NCBI GenBank assembly: GCA_963980215.1 | Contig: CAXBYZ010000017.1 | Location: forward strand, 1-16,688 | Length of the DNA stretch: 16,688 nt | From: CAXBYZ01 sp963980215 | GTDB taxonomy: Bacteria; Patescibacteriota; Microgenomatia; UBA1400; CG1-02-47-37 | Reading direction: 5' to 3' | Shown: piece after piece, positions 11,251-16,688 of the stretch | Position numbering within the stretch: position 1 is the stretch's first letter | Layout: each line of letters begins with the position of its first letter | The notes under the pieces: model-generated | Database searches by the model: none | Seen by the model: only the letters and a program-made list of their open reading frames with translations | What the model was told of the DNA's origin: nothing | Translations under genes and position numbers: made by a program

Positions 11251-12732
11251 ATGAAACTGCCATGGTTTAAAGCTACCCTTATTACCTTCCTAGTTCTATT
11301 GTTTTCTTTTGTTACTTCCTCAAGCATCCATGGTGAAGTTGACCCCTTAACCCCAGAAGAGCTTGATCAAATCAACCAACAATATCAACAGGTTGACCAA
11401 AGAATGATGAACGCCGGAGAAGTTCAACGCCTATTAAATCAAAGTAAGTGGGATATCACCGAAGAGCAGTACTCGTTCCTTCTTGGTCAAGAAAATCTTC
11501 CTTGGTCCGTCGAGCCATTTACTGCCAATTTATTTTTACTTACCCTTCACCCCCTTAATTTAGGCATTAGTGGTGCTCCTCAAACAATCGAAGGAGACGT
11601 CGTAGTACAAACTCCGGGCGCAATTCACCTAGCTGGTGGATTAGTCTCCCAAGTAATTACTCGCCCCCCATCAAGCTCAGTTGAATACATTGCCGATCTT
11701 GGTTCAAAAATTGGCTTAGCCAAACCAGCTTACGCCCAAAACGGCACTGGCTATCAAGGCTTATCTGGCGTCCTTGAAACTTGGAAAATATTTAGAAATA
11801 TTTCCTATGCCTTATTTGTCATTATCTTTGTGGTTGTGGGTTTCATGATTATGTTTAGATCAAAGCTAAACCCTCAAACCGCCGTTACCCTTCAACTGGC
11901 TTTACCAAAGCTTATCATTACCCTTCTCTTAATTACCTTCTCCTACGCCATCGCCGGATTTGTTATCGACATGATCTACTTTCTAACCTACCTAGCTGCC
12001 AACATTCTTTCTCTTAATCCTATAACATTCACAGGAAATAACATGAAAGATATGCTTGATATCTTTAATCCCTGGATTGCTGGAGACACCATATCCAACA
12101 GTTTAAACAATCTTTTTCCTCAAAACTCTCCCTTAGATGTAGCCGCTGGTGTTCTCACCGCCGGAGAACGACTGTTTGGTATCTCTCTTCTAAAACTAAT
12201 TGTTGGCGGAGCCATTCTCTTTAGTGTTCTAAAACTATTAATCCAACTAGTTCTAGCTTACGTTAACATCATCCTTCAAGTAATATTTGCCCCTATTATG
12301 CTCCTCTTTAATGCTCTTCCCGCCGGCAACTCCTTCTCTTCTTGGATTAAAAATCTAATCGCCAATGCCGCCGCCTTTCCCGCTGTAGCCATTATGATTA
12401 TGGTTGGAAGTGTTTTAGTTACTCCCGGATCTGGAAGCAGCCCAGACACCCTTCAACTTCCTTTTATTGGCTTTCTCTCTGGTAGTCAAGACTTCGTTCA
12501 AACCATCATCGGCTTTGGCCTTATCATGCTTCTACCAAAGGTTGTCACTATGATCCAAGAAGCTCTCAAAGCCAAACCAGCCATGCCTGCCGGTGCCGCT
12601 GTTATTGAAGGTGTTGGTGCCGCCGCCGCACCTCTCGCTGGTGCCTGGAAAGCCAGAAGAGAAACCCTCCAAAAACGAAAAGAGTCTCAACTCCAAGCCC
12701 AACAAATTGGCCAATACGTTAAGGGTCCTTAG
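11251..12732 (+). CDS. VirB6/TrbL-like polytopic membrane protein
   Basis: 493 aa. Residues 1-28 are a signal peptide or first anchor (ATLITFLVLLFSFVTSS), followed by an extracytoplasmic Gln-rich region to about 180. Then FRNISYALFVIIFVVVGFMIMF (181-202) and PKLIITLLLITFSYAIAGFVIDMIYFLTY (219-247) form a conserved-looking pair of helices, with further helices at about 310-353, 374-391 and 415-433. A cytoplasmic tail rich in Ala, Lys, Arg and Gln ends the protein. Multiple helices around a central long loop, next to pilin-like and transglycosylase-like genes, match the inner-membrane platform (VirB6/TrbL) of type IV secretion systems in CPR genomes. The name rests on context and topology rather than a diagnostic motif. 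The stop overlaps the 3' end of the convergent large gene by 3 bases. Confidence 0.7.
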   Translation: MKLPWFKATLITFLVLLFSFVTSSSIHGEVDPLTPEELDQINQQYQQVDQRMMNAGEVQRLLNQSKWDITEEQYSFLLGQENLPWSVEPFTANLFLLTLHPLNLGISGAPQTIEGDVVVQTPGAIHLAGGLVSQVITRPPSSSVEYIADLGSKIGLAKPAYAQNGTGYQGLSGVLETWKIFRNISYALFVIIFVVVGFMIMFRSKLNPQTAVTLQLALPKLIITLLLITFSYAIAGFVIDMIYFLTYLAANILSLNPITFTGNNMKDMLDIFNPWIAGDTISNSLNNLFPQNSPLDVAAGVLTAGERLFGISLLKLIVGGAILFSVLKLLIQLVLAYVNIILQVIFAPIMLLFNALPAGNSFSSWIKNLIANAAAFPAVAIMIMVGSVLVTPGSGSSPDTLQLPFIGFLSGSQDFVQTIIGFGLIMLLPKVVTMIQEALKAKPAMPAGAAVIEGVGAAAAPLAGAWKARRETLQKRKESQLQAQQIGQYVKGP

Positions 12733-15700
12733 TGGCCTCCACCAGCATCTTTTACCACTCCCTTGAAACTCTCCCCCAAACCTTGCACAGCCCCTTGCCT
12801 AATTTCACTTCTTACATCCCAAGTGTCGGTTATCCACTTCCACAGCTTCTTTAATGCCCAACGAAACACCCCCGCCGGAGCCCAATCTTTAATTACCGTT
12901 ACTCCAAAAATCTTCTTATCTTTCCAGTGAAATCCACCCACCAACAACCAACTTAATGGTTTAAGAGTGTTTCCTAAGCCCAAAGGAACTTTATCCAAAA
13001 AGTGATACCATTTCTTTACCGGATCGGCAAAACCCACCAATTCACCTTTGATATCATGATGAGCATCCGGCATCAGCTTCCCTGCTCGAGCAAACTGATC
13101 AATCACTTCAGAAATTTGCGAATAACTAAATGGTTTTTTCAGTTTTCTTTCTCTCTTTGCCAAACAATTTCCCACCCCCAAAGTTTCAGTCTCATAATCC
13201 AAAGTCCCATCCCACCTCTCAGAAACCTTTTTCCAATTAATATCTGCTGTATTATGTTCTCTATCTACCTTAACCGTCTCCAAAGTCGCTAATGGATTTA
13301 TCCCCCCACCCACCACTGTCATATACTCTTTCCATTTACGAAGTAGCAATTGAGACTTTCTATTAGAGTCCGATTGTCCATAATAACCCGGGGCACTAAT
13401 AGCTTCAATTATTTTATTTGGAGAGTGATAATCGCCCATCAACCACGCCAACATCGCTCCTCGGTACTTATCCGCAGATAACAAATATTGAGACTCTTTA
13501 TACAGTCTCTGTCCCCAAGTGGTGTCGTTAGATTGGCCTCCACTTCCCCACTTTAAGTTGGCATAGGTATAATTTTGTTTCATATACCAATACAAACCAG
13601 TGAATCCTTTTTTTTCTCCACCAGGAACCTCTCCTCCATTAAGCCCACCATCAATCGATCCACTCCAATCAATCTTTTTTAAATCATCCCAATGTTGATC
13701 CATTAATATCTTTCCCTTGGTTTCCCCAAACCGATAAACTACTTTCTCTTCCAACATCTCTCTTAAAAATTTATCCGCTTCCCCGCCCCGATTATCATCA
13801 ACTAGTTGCTTATATCTACCATATACATCCAAAAACCTCTGCCTACTCATAAACATTCCGTCTCTATCTTTCATTATTAACTTCATAATTTCTTTTCTTT
13901 CTTCAGTTTTACCCTTTTTACCAATCTCAGTATGACTCCCGAACAACTCTGGGTTAATCTCCTTCATCCTTTGTGTGATAAAATCCCCATAATCCAAGTT
14001 AATGTGAGATCGTAAATGAGCTGGTCCTATCCCAAACATCTGCACATAACGACTAAAATGCAAAATCTTGGTATGCCAATCTTTAGTGTGGCCATCAAAC
14101 TCCTTATCCCAATGAGCCGAAGCTAAACCAGTAAATTTCCACACCCCTTCAGCCAACTTAAACTGCATTTTATATTCATTAAACATATCTCCAAAACTAT
14201 GGTCATCTTCCCTTATCCCTCCTAGGGCCATATCAATAACCGGGCTTTTTCCGGTCTTTTCATCTTTCCATCTATTGTTTTTACCCAATTCATTAAGGAT
14301 TATTCTTGACTCCTGTCCCCCAGTGTAACCCATCCCCTTTTCACCCACCTGAACCATTGTCATCTTGGCTCGAACTTGATCCAATTCTATTACTTCTCCC
14401 CTGGAATTCTTCAATTTAAAGGTTATCCCTTCACTCACGCCATGTCTTTCTTTTAATAATTCAATTACCCTTTTTTGATTAATATTCCCGTCAATATCCA
14501 CCAAGCCCATGTTTTTCATAATCGCTTCTCGTACTATCTCTTTTTCCGCTTTTTCTCGAATATTTGTCTGCCTGCTCAACACCGGATTAGCAAATCTCTC
14601 TTGATTCATAATATCCAAAACGTCTCCAGCTGTAATCTTCACACTATCTCCCTCAACGGCCAGTAAATCCTCAAAATTACCAGCATCAATTTTTTCCAAT
14701 TCTCGTCCATCTTTATACACCACCAAATTTAAAAATCCTTTATTCACTTCTGCCGTATGCATCCGGTTGACTTCATCCTTCCCTAAATTTGGATCATTCA
14801 GCTCAGATTTACTCAACACCATTTTTCTATTAGTATTTCCTTTTTTGTCCTTCACCATCTCCACTTCATAAAATCCCAGTCTCCCCTTGATTTCTTTTCC
14901 TACACTCTTCATCTTTAACACCTTTGGTATCTGCTCGGTACTAATTGCTCCCTGAACCCGAACCATATCCTCAGCCCCTCCTGACCTTGAATAATGATTT
15001 CCAATCTCATGAACAATAATCGTCGAGCTTATCTCATCTCTAAAGTCATCATTTGCTCTATCCACATGTCTTCCGTCTCTCAATTTCATCAATAATTCTA
15101 ACTCCTCATCACTTATTTTAATTTCTGTTCTGTACTGAGTTATAATTTTATTTTCAGAAACTTGGTCAGTCATTTGCTCAATTGTTTTTTCAAAATGCAG
15201 GTTTGTTTTTTCCAATATCCCCGCTACATCCATCAAATACTGCCTGGCTGAATAACTTGTACTCTCCTCTCCTCCAGACACTACTTTATTCATCTGCTCC
15301 ATCACCCAATCCTTAACATCTTGGTTAGTCACTGCAATTTCTGCTCCCGGCCCTTCTATTGCAATCCTTTCCAACGCCATCTTCACGATCTCTTTTTTCG
15401 CCCCCTCCAACATTACTTCAGGATCCATTGGAGATTCCGTTGCCACTCTCCACTTCTCAAATGTTTTTAGTGTACTTCTTGCTCTTTTATACTCTCCATT
15501 AGCTATATAACCAGCCGCCTGCATCAAATCAATCGATTCATCAACTTCTCCTGAATTACTTTCCAAGTCAACCATTTTCCTATCAATATTATGTGTAGCT
15601 GTTTTATCAGCAATCATCTCAGCTGTTTTACTCCAATCTCCCCCAGTTGACTGATAATATTTTTGAATATCTCCCTTTGCTTCCGCTTTTGCCCCGGGAA

Positions 15701-16652
15701 CAGTTCTTACAAAATCTTCCATTTGATTTTTAGATAAATATTTCTTTTGATTTTCCTCCGGTATCTCCATCTTTTCTAGCTCTATCTTTGCTTCTGCTTT
15801 AGTCATCGCTCTAGCCACCTCTATTTTTAACTCATCTAGTTCAGCCTCAGTAATCAAACCCACCTCTTTAGCTAATTTTATATCTCCCAACAATTTTTTT
15901 GCTTGCTCATCATTCACCGCCCTTGGGTTTGTCGACAGCTTAGCTTTCAACACCTCCACTTTATTTTTAACCCCCTTAAGCTCTGTTAATCCCTCTGTTT
16001 GAAGCTCAGCCGCCTGAATTTTAGATTTTATCTCAAAATCCCAATACTCCCTAATCTGTAACGGCCCCCTGTACTCTAACCCCTCAATCAATCCGGTTAT
16101 CTCCAGTTGATTATCCACCATCTGGTTGTTATAGCTTACAATTAAATCCATATCCGGCCGTCTTTTATTAAGTTCTTGGGTTAACTGGATCATCAACTCA
16201 TCGCTTCTCTTCATTTTTGTCCACAACTCAGCCGTTCTCGTTTCCCGTGAAGCTAGCCTTCCGGTCTCATCATTATTGGCTCTCCCCGCCTCCTTTTCAA
16301 CTTCATTGATCAATTTTTCTATTCTCTTTTCTTGAGTTTCTTCCAATTTTCTTAATTCCTTTTTTCTTTTATCCGCCGGCATTTTCTCAATTTTTTCCAG
16401 TTCTTTTTTAACATCTGCGCTAATCTCTTCTAATTTTCGTTTATGTTCTTCCTTTCCTCCGACCAATCTTCTTTTAAAATTATCCTTAGTTGACTCAAGA
16501 TTCTTTTTCCATTTTGATTCCAACTCTCTTTGTTTTTTTTCTTTAAGCTTTTTTTGCACATCTCCAACTACCACTTTCTCCGGCACTCTCTCTCCACTTC
16601 CACCCACTCCCTTTTCAGACCCCCCGCTGGTTCTAGCCTCCTTATCCGCCAT
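12729..16652 (-). CDS. Giant soluble protein of unknown function with N-terminal coiled coil and HExxxH motif
   Basis: 1307 aa, not recognised. Residues 1-30 are Gly/Ser-rich and disordered-looking. About 30-125 is a highly charged Lys/Glu coiled coil, and about 125-420 is mostly helical and charged. The middle (about 430-800) is mixed, and the C-terminal 500 residues are rich in Trp, Tyr and Gly (for example GGQSNDTTWGQRLYKESQYL), which suggests a folded globular domain. There is no signal peptide and no convincing membrane helix, so it is probably cytoplasmic. VHEIGNHYSR places H548, E549 and H553 in a HExxxH arrangement, a metal-binding spacing known from the DUF1704/MATCAP peptidase group; homology is unproven. 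Only one Cys is obvious (GVGNCLAK). The ATG at 16652 is preceded by a consensus extended -10. It faces the VirB6-like gene tail to tail. Confidence 0.8.
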   Translation of the reverse strand: MADKEARTSGGSEKGVGGSGERVPEKVVVGDVQKKLKEKKQRELESKWKKNLESTKDNFKRRLVGGKEEHKRKLEEISADVKKELEKIEKMPADKRKKELRKLEETQEKRIEKLINEVEKEAGRANNDETGRLASRETRTAELWTKMKRSDELMIQLTQELNKRRPDMDLIVSYNNQMVDNQLEITGLIEGLEYRGPLQIREYWDFEIKSKIQAAELQTEGLTELKGVKNKVEVLKAKLSTNPRAVNDEQAKKLLGDIKLAKEVGLITEAELDELKIEVARAMTKAEAKIELEKMEIPEENQKKYLSKNQMEDFVRTVPGAKAEAKGDIQKYYQSTGGDWSKTAEMIADKTATHNIDRKMVDLESNSGEVDESIDLMQAAGYIANGEYKRARSTLKTFEKWRVATESPMDPEVMLEGAKKEIVKMALERIAIEGPGAEIAVTNQDVKDWVMEQMNKVVSGGEESTSYSARQYLMDVAGILEKTNLHFEKTIEQMTDQVSENKIITQYRTEIKISDEELELLMKLRDGRHVDRANDDFRDEISSTIIVHEIGNHYSRSGGAEDMVRVQGAISTEQIPKVLKMKSVGKEIKGRLGFYEVEMVKDKKGNTNRKMVLSKSELNDPNLGKDEVNRMHTAEVNKGFLNLVVYKDGRELEKIDAGNFEDLLAVEGDSVKITAGDVLDIMNQERFANPVLSRQTNIREKAEKEIVREAIMKNMGLVDIDGNINQKRVIELLKERHGVSEGITFKLKNSRGEVIELDQVRAKMTMVQVGEKGMGYTGGQESRIILNELGKNNRWKDEKTGKSPVIDMALGGIREDDHSFGDMFNEYKMQFKLAEGVWKFTGLASAHWDKEFDGHTKDWHTKILHFSRYVQMFGIGPAHLRSHINLDYGDFITQRMKEINPELFGSHTEIGKKGKTEERKEIMKLIMKDRDGMFMSRQRFLDVYGRYKQLVDDNRGGEADKFLREMLEEKVVYRFGETKGKILMDQHWDDLKKIDWSGSIDGGLNGGEVPGGEKKGFTGLYWYMKQNYTYANLKWGSGGQSNDTTWGQRLYKESQYLLSADKYRGAMLAWLMGDYHSPNKIIEAISAPGYYGQSDSNRKSQLLLRKWKEYMTVVGGGINPLATLETVKVDREHNTADINWKKVSERWDGTLDYETETLGVGNCLAKRERKLKKPFSYSQISEVIDQFARAGKLMPDAHHDIKGELVGFADPVKKWYHFLDKVPLGLGNTLKPLSWLLVGGFHWKDKKIFGVTVIKDWAPAGVFRWALKKLWKWITDTWDVRSEIRQGAVQGLGESFKGVVKDAGGGH

Positions 16653-16659
16653 ATGTCAT

Positions 16660-16668
16660 ATTATACCA
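16660..16668 (-). promoter_or_regulatory. Extended -10 promoter for the giant gene
   Basis: TG-G-TATAAT on the minus strand, a full match to the extended -10 consensus, ends 7 bases before the ATG at 16652. No ribosome site lies between them, again predicting a near-leaderless transcript. The -35 position (TCGAGA) is poor. Confidence 0.6.
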
Positions 16669-16688
16669 ATCAATTGACTAAATCTCGA

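Noticed and set aside
14994..15011. Classical HExxH zincin in the giant protein
   Set aside because: The sequence is HEIGNH, one residue too long for HExxH; only the rarer HExxxH spacing fits.

Overview
Likely organism: a Candidate Phyla Radiation (Patescibacteria) bacterium, plausibly Microgenomates-like; this is an inference from gene content. The window is densely coded, with no gap over about 50 bases. It holds a tandem array of small two-helix proteins with a central SAGNP/SGGD-type loop, which are the T4SS-pilin-like proteins typical of CPR genomes, alongside VirB1-like and VirB6-like proteins. TGA serves as a normal stop (for example 5639-5641 and 6712-6714), which argues against the UGA-recoding CPR lineages. 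I see no tRNA, rRNA, CRISPR array or transposase.

Layout. (1) 3-675 (+): the C-terminal end of a protein cut by the window edge, carrying a pilin-like module, then one complete pilin-like gene. (2) 713-1456 (+): uppS, a cis-prenyl (undecaprenyl) diphosphate synthase, converging on (3) a tightly overlapping minus-strand operon at 5288-1445. Its order is ECF-type sigma factor, two-helix membrane protein, an unrecognised 87-aa Arg-rich protein, mevalonate kinase, a second GHMP kinase (probably phosphomevalonate kinase), and diphosphomevalonate decarboxylase. (4) 5330-8367 (+): nine more pilin-like genes head to tail. (5) 8404-12732 (+): a secreted protein with a C-terminal lytic-transglycosylase-like domain, an M50-like membrane metalloprotease and a VirB6/TrbL-like polytopic protein. 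(6) 16652-12729 (-): a 1307-aa soluble protein, coiled coil at the N-terminus and of unknown function, converging on the VirB6-like gene.

How the genes may work together. Regions 1, 4 and 5 look like the envelope part of a type IV secretion or pilus-like machine: many pilin-like subunits, a wall-cutting enzyme and a membrane platform. ATPases of the VirB4/VirD4 type are not in the window. The middle block converts mevalonate to isopentenyl diphosphate, and UppS would use it to make the polyprenyl carrier for the cell wall. This block sits between two closely similar pilin paralogs, as if it had been inserted into the array.

The most unusual signals are: (a) a family of palindromic elements sharing the core GGTTCCGAACT or AGGTTCGTAACCT, embedded in frame inside uppS, both GHMP kinases and the M50-like gene; (b) extended -10 promoters placed only 6-9 bases before start codons, implying near-leaderless mRNAs; (c) the operon that couples a sigma factor to the lower mevalonate pathway, fired back to back with the pilin array; (d) a HExxxH motif in the giant protein.
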